From the NCBI GenBank assembly GCA_903921605.1, contig CAIXQV010000040.1, positions 1 through 24,860 on the forward strand: a DNA stretch of 24,860 bases. Direction: 5' to 3'. Of the stretch, positions 17,284 through 24,537 are shown piece after piece. The DNA comes from an uncultured Planctomycetaceae bacterium (GTDB lineage: Bacteria; Planctomycetota; Planctomycetia; Planctomycetales; Planctomycetaceae). The notes beneath the pieces are model-generated. The model was not told the origin of the DNA and searched no databases. It saw nothing but the letters and a program-made list of their open reading frames with translations. The position numbers were made by a program, and so were the translations under genes. Within the stretch, counting starts at the first letter, position 1; each line of letters starts with the position of its first letter.

Positions 17284-18600
17284 TCAGCCTCTCAAAGCCC
17301 CACCAACCCTGAACAAGAGCGACACGTGCATCACAGAAAACACAATGACGGCAATTCCCGCAGCCAAAATCGGCGCCAACATCACCAGCCCCATCACCGG
17401 TGCTACAAATCGAGCCAACAACGGTGCTGAAAACGAACACACAAAGATCAGAACGAAGCAACTTGGGATGCCAATCAGAATTATCATCGCCTGCCGAGCC
17501 AGATCGTATCGTTTTACATATTCTGAGGCCTTCTTCAGGAAGAGCTCAAAACAGATCAAGTGCCCTAACCCGCTGAACAACCCGATCATCGCAAACAATA
17601 ACTGGCCGCTCGAAGGCCCCTGGCGGAAAGGCGAAGGGCGAAATGGATTACTCGTCCCTTGATCTGCCAAAGTCTGAATCACAGAAAACAACACCTGCAC
17701 CGCCAGACAACCGATCGCAGCGATAATCAGACCTTTCGCCCCACTCCGCTGCGGAATCGCGATGCAAATGCATTCCCCAACCAACACCACGATGGCCCCA
17801 ATAAACATCGCAATCGCCGCCAACCCAATCAGGACCAGGAGCCCCGGAGAACCAACCCCGCCGCCTCTCTCCAAGGCTGCAGCAATAAAGCTGCCCGCAA
17901 AAATGAATACAACCAAGAGAAAAATCGAAACCGTCGCCCACCCCTGAATTAATAAACCCAGACCTGCCAACTTTCGCGAGGCAATCTCAGACGGCCCCCC
18001 GGAACGTCCTGACGATGATGCAGAACCAGCTTTAGGCGGAGCAAACGGATTTGACTCAAAATAGTCCGCACCATCGTCCTCATAACTTCCATAGCCCGAA
18101 TCATAATCCTCGACGTCTTCGCCCTGCTCCGCAGGTTTTGCTCGCTTCCGCGGCTTCCCGCTCGAAGAAGTCCTTACGGAGCCACCTCGATCACTGCCTG
18201 GCGATTCACGCACTCCATCACTTCGGCCGCCTTTCCCACGTGACGACACTTCCTTCGCGGCAGGCTTTGTGACCGAAGCCTCTGCACCTCCTGTCGATGC
18301 TGTGGAGGAATCCCCTGAACCGCGAGACTCCGAACTTATCGCTCGTGCTCTTCTGACCACAGAACTGCTGGTCGGCACGTCTTTCGGCGACGGAGATTTA
18401 TTACCTTCGCCTTTCGCCACATCACCTCGACCACCAGTAGCTGCGCTTTGGGAAGCTGCCCCGGCGTTGCCGGATGATTGCGCCGACGCGACCAGCGGTA
18501 CCTCAACAACTCCTGAACAGGCAGGACAGCGAACACGCTTTCCTGCGGCCGTGTCAGGGACCTTCAATGTCTTGCTGCATTGAGAACATTGAACAATCAT
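17284..18600 (-). CDS. Zinc-ribbon membrane protein with long disordered linker, function unknown
   Basis: A 438-residue protein in three parts. Residues 1-30 form a zinc ribbon with Cys5/Cys8 and Cys25/Cys28 (CSQC and CPAC), of the short type often seen at the N-terminus of planctomycete and myxobacterial proteins. Residues 31-208 are low-complexity, rich in Ser, Gly, Ala and charged residues, with an acidic Tyr/Asp patch (EDVEDYDSGYGSYEDDGADY at about 161-180), and are presumably disordered. Residues 211-430 contain about six hydrophobic helices, roughly 211-242, 253-284, 289-310, 333-355, 370-392 and 398-430. There is no signal peptide, so the ribbon and linker are probably cytoplasmic. 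No enzymatic motif is visible and I do not recognise a characterised family for the membrane part. The ribosome site is weak. Confidence 0.8.
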   Translation of the reverse strand: MIVQCSQCSKTLKVPDTAAGKRVRCPACSGVVEVPLVASAQSSGNAGAASQSAATGGRGDVAKGEGNKSPSPKDVPTSSSVVRRARAISSESRGSGDSSTASTGGAEASVTKPAAKEVSSRGKGGRSDGVRESPGSDRGGSVRTSSSGKPRKRAKPAEQGEDVEDYDSGYGSYEDDGADYFESNPFAPPKAGSASSSGRSGGPSEIASRKLAGLGLLIQGWATVSIFLLVVFIFAGSFIAAALERGGGVGSPGLLVLIGLAAIAMFIGAIVVLVGECICIAIPQRSGAKGLIIAAIGCLAVQVLFSVIQTLADQGTSNPFRPSPFRQGPSSGQLLFAMIGLFSGLGHLICFELFLKKASEYVKRYDLARQAMIILIGIPSCFVLIFVCSFSAPLLARFVAPVMGLVMLAPILAAGIAVIVFSVMHVSLLFRVGGALRG

Positions 18601-18755
18601 TTGAGTACCCGTATATGATCAACCGTCCATAACCTTCCGAGACCACAAAGATTACTCCGACCCCAACCGTCAGAAAAGCGAATACACCAGACCCCGTCAA
18701 GTTGTCGCAGGATTTATCACCGATCGGCGAAACTCAGCCTCGCTCAGGCTCTGCA

Positions 18756-19715
18756 TCAGAGATTAGCCCCAGCCCCATCGTCAAGGGCCTGAATCCTGTC
18801 GGCGATCTGCTCTGGCGTTTCCAGACCTGTCATTGCAATCGGAAAGCATTCTTCCAGATTGCGAAACCAGGTATGCTGGCGTTTCGCGAATTGCCGGGTC
18901 GAGATTTTGATTTGCTCCACAGCAGCCTCAAGGGTCAACTGCCCGTTCAGATGACCAATCAATTCACGATAGCCCAACGCCTGGCAGGCGGTGCGCGATG
19001 GAGGCGGCTGCAACTTCATCAGCTCACGAGTCTCCTCAAGCCAGCCATCAGACATCATCTGATCAACCCGAAGATCAATTCGGGCTCGCAACCACTCACG
19101 CGGAGGCTCCAGCCATGCGACGACACGGGGGCGATCGACCACTGAAAGAGGACTGTGCTGCTGATCCTCGGAGATTGGTCGCCCTGTCAGCTCAAAGACT
19201 TCCAGCGCCCGAATAATCCTCCGCATATCATTTAGATGCAGCCGCGCAGCCGTAACCGGATCGCAGGCCGCCAGCTTGTCGTGCAGCCACTGCGGACCAT
19301 TCTTAGTCGCCAATTGCTCCATGGACTTCCGAAAGCTCCAGTCAGGCTCAGGCCCTTCAAAGAGCCCCCTCAGGATTGATCGCAAATAAAGCCCGGTCCC
19401 TCCCACGAACAGAGGAACTCGTTGACGCCCGAGGATTTCCTCGGCGACCCTGGCCGCATGCCTGACAAACTCGGCCACACTATATTCCTGGTGAGGCTCT
19501 GCGATATCAATCAAGTGATGGGCCACCCTCTGCAGATCCTGCTTCGAAGGCTTCGCCGTTCCGATATCCATCCGTCGATAAATGGCCATGGAATCGAGCG
19601 ATATAATCTCAGCGTTCAGGCGATCCGCGAGAATTATGGCCGTAGCCGACTTTCCGCACGCCGTGGGTCCAGCAAGAAACCAGCATAGCCGAAGAACCGA
19701 AGAGGGAAGTTTCAT
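18756..19715 (-). CDS. miaA: tRNA dimethylallyltransferase
   Basis: A 319-residue enzyme that adds a dimethylallyl group to N6 of A37 in tRNAs reading codons that start with U. The P-loop is GPTACGKS (16-23). It is followed by DSMAIYRRMDIGTAKP (41-56), where the common Gln of the DSxQ motif is Ala44. Other landmarks are GGTGLYLRS, the RRIIRALEVFELTGRP helix and the C-terminal CQALGYRELIGHL and TRQFAKRQHTWFRN, all MiaA signatures. Length is normal. No hfq or mutL is adjacent; it stands alone at the end of the minus-strand block, divergent from rplY across 388 bp. The ribosome site is weak, but no better start is apparent. Confidence 0.96.
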   Translation of the reverse strand: MKLPSSVLRLCWFLAGPTACGKSATAIILADRLNAEIISLDSMAIYRRMDIGTAKPSKQDLQRVAHHLIDIAEPHQEYSVAEFVRHAARVAEEILGRQRVPLFVGGTGLYLRSILRGLFEGPEPDWSFRKSMEQLATKNGPQWLHDKLAACDPVTAARLHLNDMRRIIRALEVFELTGRPISEDQQHSPLSVVDRPRVVAWLEPPREWLRARIDLRVDQMMSDGWLEETRELMKLQPPPSRTACQALGYRELIGHLNGQLTLEAAVEQIKISTRQFAKRQHTWFRNLEECFPIAMTGLETPEQIADRIQALDDGAGANL

Positions 19716-20103
19716 GAACTTTGCCGCGCGTCTGGTTGAATTTCCGGCTCGACGAATCTCGACGAACCTTTGGCTTCTGCAGTTGAACGTTGGATAGGAC
19801 GACGATATGCTGCCCCGTTTCCGAAAAACAGCGGGGCGGGCTCTGCGCGCTGTATTTTGCAGAAATTTTAGCCTAAGACTATAGCTTTGCTGGGTTTACG
19901 GCTTTTCTATCACTGTCTGGAACACAGCGGTGAATGCAGGCAATTGACGCTGAGACCACAAAAAGTCTCCGGTCGTTGGTTGGTTTCGGTCGAAATTGAG
20001 GCATTGAAATTCTGTATGCCCCACTGTATCGGCAGAATCTGCCGAAGGTCAGCGGGGTTCGAAAATAGGTGTTTGTTCGGTTCTTGATTCAGGGTGGTCA
20101 CAG
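19716..20103. other. Divergent intergenic region between miaA and rplY
   Basis: This 388-bp gap must hold promoters for both directions, but I could not pick a convincing -35/-10 pair. It contains several small inverted repeats: GCCCCG/CGGGGC (19812-19837), GAGAC/GTCTC (19952-19969) and a 7-bp hairpin nearer rplY that is listed separately. No gene is supported; a 66-codon plus frame (19887-20087) has no recognisable content. Confidence 0.5.
20029..20045 (+). promoter_or_regulatory. Compact hairpin in the probable rplY leader
   Basis: TCGGCAG (20029-20035) and CTGCCGA (20039-20045) pair perfectly around an AAT loop, ending 58 nt before the rplY start. It could be a leader element for the ribosomal-protein gene. 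No known regulator is recognised, and a 7-bp palindrome can arise by chance. Confidence 0.3.
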
Positions 20104-20661
20104 ATGTCGGAAGATCTTCTGGTGAAGGCGGAACGCCGGTCTAAGCTCGGTACAGTCGACTCAAAGCGCCTTCGCGCTTCTGGGCGTGTGCCAGGCAACA
20201 TTTATGGCTTGGGCCGACCGGGCGAATCTGTGTCAATTTGTGGCGAAACGATCGAAAAGCTTGTCGCGACACGCTCATCAGTGGTCGACGTCGAGCTGGA
20301 TGGCAAGGTCGACAAGGCTGTGGTTCAGGAGTTGCAATGGGATGTCTTCAGCACATCCATTCAGCACATTGATCTGCGTCTGGTTGATCCAGCGGGTCGC
20401 ACTACGGTTGATGTCGCTCTCGAGTTGCGTGGCGATCCAGTAGGCCTCAAGGACGGCGGAGCAATTCGCCAGCACCTGAAAAAGGTCGCCATCGACTGTC
20501 CGGACTACCGCATTCCAAAATCTATCGTGGTTCGTATTGGTGGTTTGAAAATCGGTGATGCCGTGAAGGGTTCTGATCTTCAGTTGCCAGAGCACGCTCA
20601 GCTTGTCACTGCTGCAGACGACGTTGTTGTTGAACTTTACGATCCTCGTAAAGCTGTCTGA
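20104..20661 (+). CDS. rplY: 50S ribosomal protein bL25 (TL5/CTC long form)
   Basis: A 185-residue protein of the bL25/TL5/CTC family, which binds 5S rRNA in the large subunit. The N-terminal 5S-binding domain shows AERRSKLGTVDSKRLRASGR followed by VPGNIYG, then VVQELQWDVFSTSIQHIDL, a typical bL25 segment. The second beta domain (about 95-185: LELRGDPVGLKDGGAIRQHL, then IPKSIVVRIGGLKIGDAV) marks the two-domain form rather than the short E. coli type. It is the first gene of the plus-strand block and lies 67 bp before pth, the very common rplY-pth pairing. Confidence 0.95.
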   Translation: MSEDLLVKAERRSKLGTVDSKRLRASGRVPGNIYGLGRPGESVSICGETIEKLVATRSSVVDVELDGKVDKAVVQELQWDVFSTSIQHIDLRLVDPAGRTTVDVALELRGDPVGLKDGGAIRQHLKKVAIDCPDYRIPKSIVVRIGGLKIGDAVKGSDLQLPEHAQLVTAADDVVVELYDPRKAV

Positions 20662-20728
20662 TCATTCAGGCCTTTGTCTTTTCCGGCACCCTACACGGGG
20701 CTGCTGATTTGATGGGGTTGAATTCGTA

Positions 20729-21298
20729 ATGAAATTGGTGGTTGGTCTCGGGAATCCAGGTTCGCAGTATTCCGGAACTCGCCACAACGTTGGGTTTGAT
20801 GTCATTGGCGAACTGTCTCAGCGTTGGCAGTGCCAGAAGCCTCAGTTGAAGTTTGATGCGGAGATTCGAGAAGCCTTTCCATCCTCTGGAAAGGTACTGC
20901 TTGCAACTCCTATGACTTACATGAATCTCAGCGGGAAGTCTGTTCAGCAGATTACTCGCTTCTATCAGATTGCGTCGGAAGACGTGGTCGTTGTTTGTGA
21001 TGATATAAATCTTCCGCTGGGCGCTCTTCGGTGGCGTGCCGGTGGTTCTTCCGGTGGTCAAAAAGGACTAGCAGATATTCTGCAACGTCTCGGAACAGAT
21101 CAGGTTCCTCGACTCCGTCTGGGAGTTGGAAGACCTCCGGGACAGATGGAGGCTTCTACCTGGGTTTTAGCCCGATTTCGATCGGAGGAACGCAGCGAAG
21201 CTGAATTGATGACTAAATCGGCCGCTGATTCGGTTACATGCTGGATTGCGGACGGGTTGGTCTCAGTAATGAACAAGTTTAACAAATCAGGTTCGTAG
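20729..21298 (+). CDS. pth: Peptidyl-tRNA hydrolase
   Basis: A 189-residue cytoplasmic esterase that releases tRNA from peptidyl-tRNAs dropped by the ribosome. The N-terminal KLVVGLGNPG contains Asn10, and GTRHNVGFD supplies the catalytic His19. MTYMNLSG contains the substrate-binding Asn66, and CDDINLPLG contains Asp92, which orients the His. GGSSGGQKGL is the conserved GGHNGL-like loop, with QK replacing HN at the position of the substrate-contacting Asn. Length is typical. It is followed 101 bp later by rpsF; the intervening leader is structured. Confidence 0.96.
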   Translation: MKLVVGLGNPGSQYSGTRHNVGFDVIGELSQRWQCQKPQLKFDAEIREAFPSSGKVLLATPMTYMNLSGKSVQQITRFYQIASEDVVVVCDDINLPLGALRWRAGGSSGGQKGLADILQRLGTDQVPRLRLGVGRPPGQMEASTWVLARFRSEERSEAELMTKSAADSVTCWIADGLVSVMNKFNKSGS

Positions 21299-21352
21299 TA
21301 GACTTTTTAAGTTCGGTGCTCGGTTTTTCCGGGCGTCAAGTAGGTTCTTTTT

Positions 21353-21374
21353 GCTCGGATGCCTGCATTCGAGC
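21353..21374 (+). promoter_or_regulatory. Leader hairpin upstream of rpsF
   Basis: GCTCGGAT (21353-21360) and ATTCGAGC (21367-21374) form an 8-bp stem with one G-T wobble and a 6-nt loop. It lies 8 nt before the rpsF ribosome site. In many bacteria the rpsF leader binds the S6:S18 protein complex for feedback control. Whether this hairpin belongs to that motif cannot be settled by eye. Confidence 0.35.
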
Positions 21375-21399
21375 CTGCCCCAGAGGGAGCATCAGTTCC

Positions 21400-21816
21400 G
21401 TGTCAGTCGTAGCAGAAAAACCGGTGCGAGAGCATCTTTATGAAGGCATGTTCCTGGTCGACAGTGGCAAATTTGCTATGGATCCGGACGGTGTCACCAA
21501 TGATATCCTGGCGATCCTGAAGCGAGCCGGTGCGACGGTTGTTGCGCACCGTCCATGGCAGGATGGAAAGCTGGCCTACGAAATCAACGGAATGAAGAAA
21601 GGCCTGCATTACATCGTATGCTTCACTATGCCCGGCTCCGGCATGAAGACACTGATTCGTCAGTGCCAGCTCAGCGAAACAGTCGTGCGTCAAATGGTAA
21701 TCAACCACCCACAAAGCATCTTTGATGCAACAGTGGCTTCAATCAGTGGAACTGCGGTTCCTCAGGTTGCCGATGGTGGTCCTGCCGAACCGACGGTTGA
21801 TGCTCTGGAAGACTAA
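21400..21816 (+). CDS. rpsF: 30S ribosomal protein bS6
   Basis: A 138-residue bS6. It begins SVVAEKPVREHLYEGMFLVD and continues through ATVVAHRPWQDGKLAYEING and MKKGLHYIVCFTMPG, the bS6 beta-alpha-beta core, then a roughly 30-residue Ala/Pro/acidic tail. The GTG at 21400 is chosen as start because AGAGGGAG (21382-21389) lies about 10 nt upstream. A GTG at 21316 would add a 28-residue Cys-rich extension atypical of bS6 and would overlap the leader hairpin. It is followed 53 bp later by ssb, the classic rpsF-ssb order. Confidence 0.94.
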   Translation: MSVVAEKPVREHLYEGMFLVDSGKFAMDPDGVTNDILAILKRAGATVVAHRPWQDGKLAYEINGMKKGLHYIVCFTMPGSGMKTLIRQCQLSETVVRQMVINHPQSIFDATVASISGTAVPQVADGGPAEPTVDALED

Positions 21817-21869
21817 GTTCGCTGCAGGTTGTTCTGTGTCCGGGAAGCGGGTCCGAGTCGGAGTATCTC

Positions 21870-22385
21870 ATGGCCTCATTCAACAAAGTTATTCTTCTCG
21901 GCAATCTGACTCGTGATCCGGAAGTCCGCTACACCACTGGCGGTTCAGCGGTCTGCGATATTACGCTGGCTGTGAATTATCAGTGGACAGACAAACGATC
22001 CAACGAACGGAAAGAAGAAGTCTCCTTTATTGATGTGACTCTTTGGGGTCGCACAGCGGAGATTGCTGGTGAGTATCTTGGAAAAGGTCGACCTGTTTTG
22101 ATTGAAGGCCGACTTCAACAAGACAAGTGGGACGACAAGGAAACTGGTCAGAAACGTTCGAAGCTGAAAGTGGTAGCAGATGCCATGCAGCTTCTGGGCG
22201 GTAAATCAGAGGGTGGTGGCGGTGGTGGTGGCGGCAATGCCGCTCCAAGAAGCAACACTGGACGACCTGCCGCCGCGCCAACTCGAAGTAATGATAGCTA
22301 TGGTGATTCAGATTCCGGACGAACTCCGGATCAGACCTTCTATGACGACATGCCGCCCTCCGGCGGAGACGACGTTCCTTTCTAG
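21870..22385 (+). CDS. ssb: Single-stranded DNA-binding protein
   Basis: A 171-residue SSB that protects single-stranded DNA and recruits replication and repair proteins. The OB-fold spans about residues 1-112: FNKVILLGNLTRDPEVRYT, FIDVTLWGRTAEIAGEYLGK, then VLIEGRLQQDKWDDKETGQK. A run of eight glycines at about 115-122 opens the flexible linker. The tail ends in the acidic, partner-binding tip GGDDVPF. Gene order with rpsF is conserved in bacteria, but the next gene here is rplI: the gap to it is about 120 bp and holds no rpsR. Confidence 0.97.
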   Translation: MASFNKVILLGNLTRDPEVRYTTGGSAVCDITLAVNYQWTDKRSNERKEEVSFIDVTLWGRTAEIAGEYLGKGRPVLIEGRLQQDKWDDKETGQKRSKLKVVADAMQLLGGKSEGGGGGGGGNAAPRSNTGRPAAAPTRSNDSYGDSDSGRTPDQTFYDDMPPSGGDDVPF

Positions 22386-22507
22386 GAATTCGTTAGAAAC
22401 TCAAACGATACGATTTTAATTAGACAGTGATCATATTTTGATTGGCCGCAGAAGAGTTCGATTTGACTCGCTGCTGATCAGGAATGGTGAAAAAGGAACC
22501 CGGCTCG

Positions 22508-22996
22508 ATGGCTAGCACAGTTCAACCCAGCTCACGAAACGTGGAAGTCCTGCTCGTCCACGACGTTGAAAACCTCGGCCAACGGGGCGAAATCGTCAAA
22601 GTGAAGCCAGGCTACGCTCGCAATTATTTGTTGCCGCAGGGCAAAGCCACTGTGGCAACTCTGCAGAACAAGCGGATGGTCGAGAAGCACAAAGAAAAAC
22701 TGGCTGCAATCGAAGTTGGACGCGTGAAGCAGTACCAGCGAGTGGCCGATGCGGTCAGCAAGTACAGCGCAACAATCGAAGCTCATGCGACCGCTGATAA
22801 TCATCTCTACGGTTCCGTTGTCGCCCGTGATATCAGCGAAGCCCTCAAGGCTGCGGGACATCCGGTTGAAGCCGAGCATGTTCGCCTCGATGGGCCGATT
22901 AAAGAGCTGGGCATGTACACCGTGAAGCTGAAGTTTCACGAGAAGGTCAATGCCGAAGTCAAAGTCTGGGTTGTGCCATCAGCAACCAGCGGCTAG
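22508..22996 (+). CDS. rplI: 50S ribosomal protein bL9
   Basis: A 162-residue bL9. After an N-terminal extension of about a dozen residues, the N-domain reads VEVLLVHDVENLGQRGEIV, then VKPGYARNYLLPQGKA, the bL9 signature. A long connecting helix (NKRMVEKHKEKLAAIEVGRV) and the C-domain (NHLYGSVVARDISEALKAAG) follow. ATG at 22508 is preferred because AAAGGA lies about 12 nt upstream; an ATG at 22484 would add eight residues with an ill-placed ribosome site. It is followed by a hairpin and a strong terminator before dnaB. Confidence 0.95.
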   Translation: MASTVQPSSRNVEVLLVHDVENLGQRGEIVKVKPGYARNYLLPQGKATVATLQNKRMVEKHKEKLAAIEVGRVKQYQRVADAVSKYSATIEAHATADNHLYGSVVARDISEALKAAGHPVEAEHVRLDGPIKELGMYTVKLKFHEKVNAEVKVWVVPSATSG

Positions 22997-23016
22997 TCAC
23001 TATTTGTTGTCTCGCC

Positions 23017-23042
23017 GTGCGAGTTCCTCATCGTTCTCGCAC
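23017..23042 (+). terminator. Perfect 7-bp hairpin after rplI, no T-run
   Basis: GTGCGAG (23017-23023) and CTCGCAC (23036-23042) pair perfectly with a 12-nt loop, starting 20 nt after the rplI stop. It lacks a T-run and directly precedes the canonical terminator at 23058-23091, the same arrangement as after the giant repeat gene. Confidence 0.5.
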
Positions 23043-23057
23043 TGCTCAAACACACTG

Positions 23058-23091
23058 AATCCTCAGGCATTCATTTGTCTGAGGATTTTTT
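23058..23091 (+). terminator. Rho-independent terminator between rplI and dnaB
   Basis: AATCCTCAG pairs perfectly with CTGAGGATT; a G-T and a C-G pair extend the stem to 11 bp around an 8-nt loop, and six T follow. It ends 96 bp before the dnaB start. It should separate dnaB from the rplY-to-rplI transcript at least in part, unless read-through occurs. Confidence 0.88.
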
Positions 23092-23187
23092 CTCGAACTG
23101 GCTTGAGCATCTCCACCAGCACGGCCCTGTCTCCGGCCACGTGATGACGTGAAGCCTCCCTCGAACATTCAATTCGGGACGTTCCCA

Positions 23188-24537
23188 ATGGCTGACGACA
23201 AGTTGCGACTTCCACCGCAGAATCTGGATGCGGAACGCGGAGTTCTCGGCAGTATTCTGCTGATGAACGAAGCCATTGATGAAGTTGGCGAATCACTGAA
23301 GGCAGAACACTTCTATAGTGACGCTCACCAGAAAATCTATGCGGCCATTCAGCGGCTCTACGAAAACGGTGTCCGCGGCATCGATGCAATTACTCTGGCA
23401 GAAGAACTGATTCGACGAAGCGACTTCGAATCGGTCGGCGGGGCAGCTTACCTTGCCCATATTCTGGAAGCGGTCCCACATGCTGCCCACGTGCGGTATT
23501 ACTCGAATATCGTCCGCGAAAAATGGATGCAACGTAGTTTGATTTATGCATGTACCGATATCCTCAGCGAGTGCTACGACGCCACAGAAGATGTCGAGGG
23601 CCTGCTGCAAAGCGCTGAGCGGCGTGTTTTCAGTATCCTGGAAGAACAAGGAAACACAGCCAGCATCGCGATGACCGATATCCTGATGGAGACGTTCAAT
23701 CGCATTGATGAGCGAATGAACAAAGTTGGCGATGTGACCGGCATCACGACCGGATTCACAGACCTCGATCATCAGACGACTGGCTTTCAACAAACAGAAC
23801 TGATCATTCTTGCAGCTCGTCCGAGTATGGGAAAGACGGCCCTCGTCTGTAACATGGCCGAGGCGATGGCCCGAAAGTCGGGTAAGAGCATTCTCCTGTT
23901 CAGTCTGGAACAGTCGAATCTTGAACTGGCCGAACGGTTCCTCGCGATCACCGCACGAATCAATGGCCACGATCTGCGAGCCGGAAACCTGACGGAAGCT
24001 CAGCACGACCTTCTTGTGAGAGCCTCTGACGATCTGGCTCGCCTGCCGCTGTTCATTGACGACAAACCCGGCCGTACCATGACGCAGGTCGCGGCCCTGG
24101 CCCGCCGGCTGCATCGAAAGGCTCCGTTGGGAGCCATCATCATTGACTACCTGCAGCTTATCGAGCCTGATGAGAAGAACGCTCCACGCGAACAGCAGAT
24201 CGCACAGATCTCACGCCGTCTGAAGTTTCTGGCGAAGGAACTGCGCGTTCCGGTCATCGCACTGGCTCAGTTGAATCGCGGGGTCGAACTTCGCGAAGAC
24301 AAAAGGCCTCGACTGGCGGACCTTCGTGAGAGCGGTGCCATCGAACAGGATGCGGACATGGTGATGTTTCTGCATCGCCCCGATGCGTATGACCCGGAAG
24401 ATCGTCCTGGCGAAGCCGAGATTGTTGTGGCCAAACACCGCAGCGGGCCCACAGGCATCATCAGACTGACGTGGCGAAAAGAATACATGCGGTTCGAAAA
24501 CTACAGCCCAATGGCCGACAACGACTTCAATCTGTAG
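23188..24537 (+). CDS. dnaB: Replicative DNA helicase DnaB
   Basis: A 449-residue hexameric helicase that unwinds DNA at the replication fork and binds primase. The N-terminal domain (about 8-115) opens with LPPQNLDAERGVLGSILL. The RecA-like domain has Walker A RPSMGKTA at about 211-218, FSLEQSNLELAERFL (usually FSLEM), Walker B IIIDYLQLI at about 317-325, the AQLNRGVE loop, and the RESGAIEQDADMVMFLHRP and AKHRSGPTG motifs. There is no intein and no frameshift. The ATG at 23188 is preferred; a GTG at 23149 would add 13 residues and leave less room after the upstream terminator. The position after rplI is conserved in many bacteria. Confidence 0.97.
   Translation: MADDKLRLPPQNLDAERGVLGSILLMNEAIDEVGESLKAEHFYSDAHQKIYAAIQRLYENGVRGIDAITLAEELIRRSDFESVGGAAYLAHILEAVPHAAHVRYYSNIVREKWMQRSLIYACTDILSECYDATEDVEGLLQSAERRVFSILEEQGNTASIAMTDILMETFNRIDERMNKVGDVTGITTGFTDLDHQTTGFQQTELIILAARPSMGKTALVCNMAEAMARKSGKSILLFSLEQSNLELAERFLAITARINGHDLRAGNLTEAQHDLLVRASDDLARLPLFIDDKPGRTMTQVAALARRLHRKAPLGAIIIDYLQLIEPDEKNAPREQQIAQISRRLKFLAKELRVPVIALAQLNRGVELREDKRPRLADLRESGAIEQDADMVMFLHRPDAYDPEDRPGEAEIVVAKHRSGPTGIIRLTWRKEYMRFENYSPMADNDFNL

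Noticed and set aside
16903..17430. 175-codon plus-strand open frame across the rpmF upstream gap
   Set aside because: Runs into the zinc-ribbon membrane protein gene on the other strand; low-complexity Ser/His/Gln-rich translation and no ribosome site of note.
21316..21399. 28-residue N-terminal extension of bS6 from an upstream GTG
   Set aside because: Cys-rich and unlike bS6; it overlaps the leader hairpin and the ribosome site that serves GTG 21400.
22386..22507. Possible rpsR (bS18) between ssb and rplI
   Set aside because: The gap is about 120 bp, too short for bS18, and no bS18-like motif is present in any frame.
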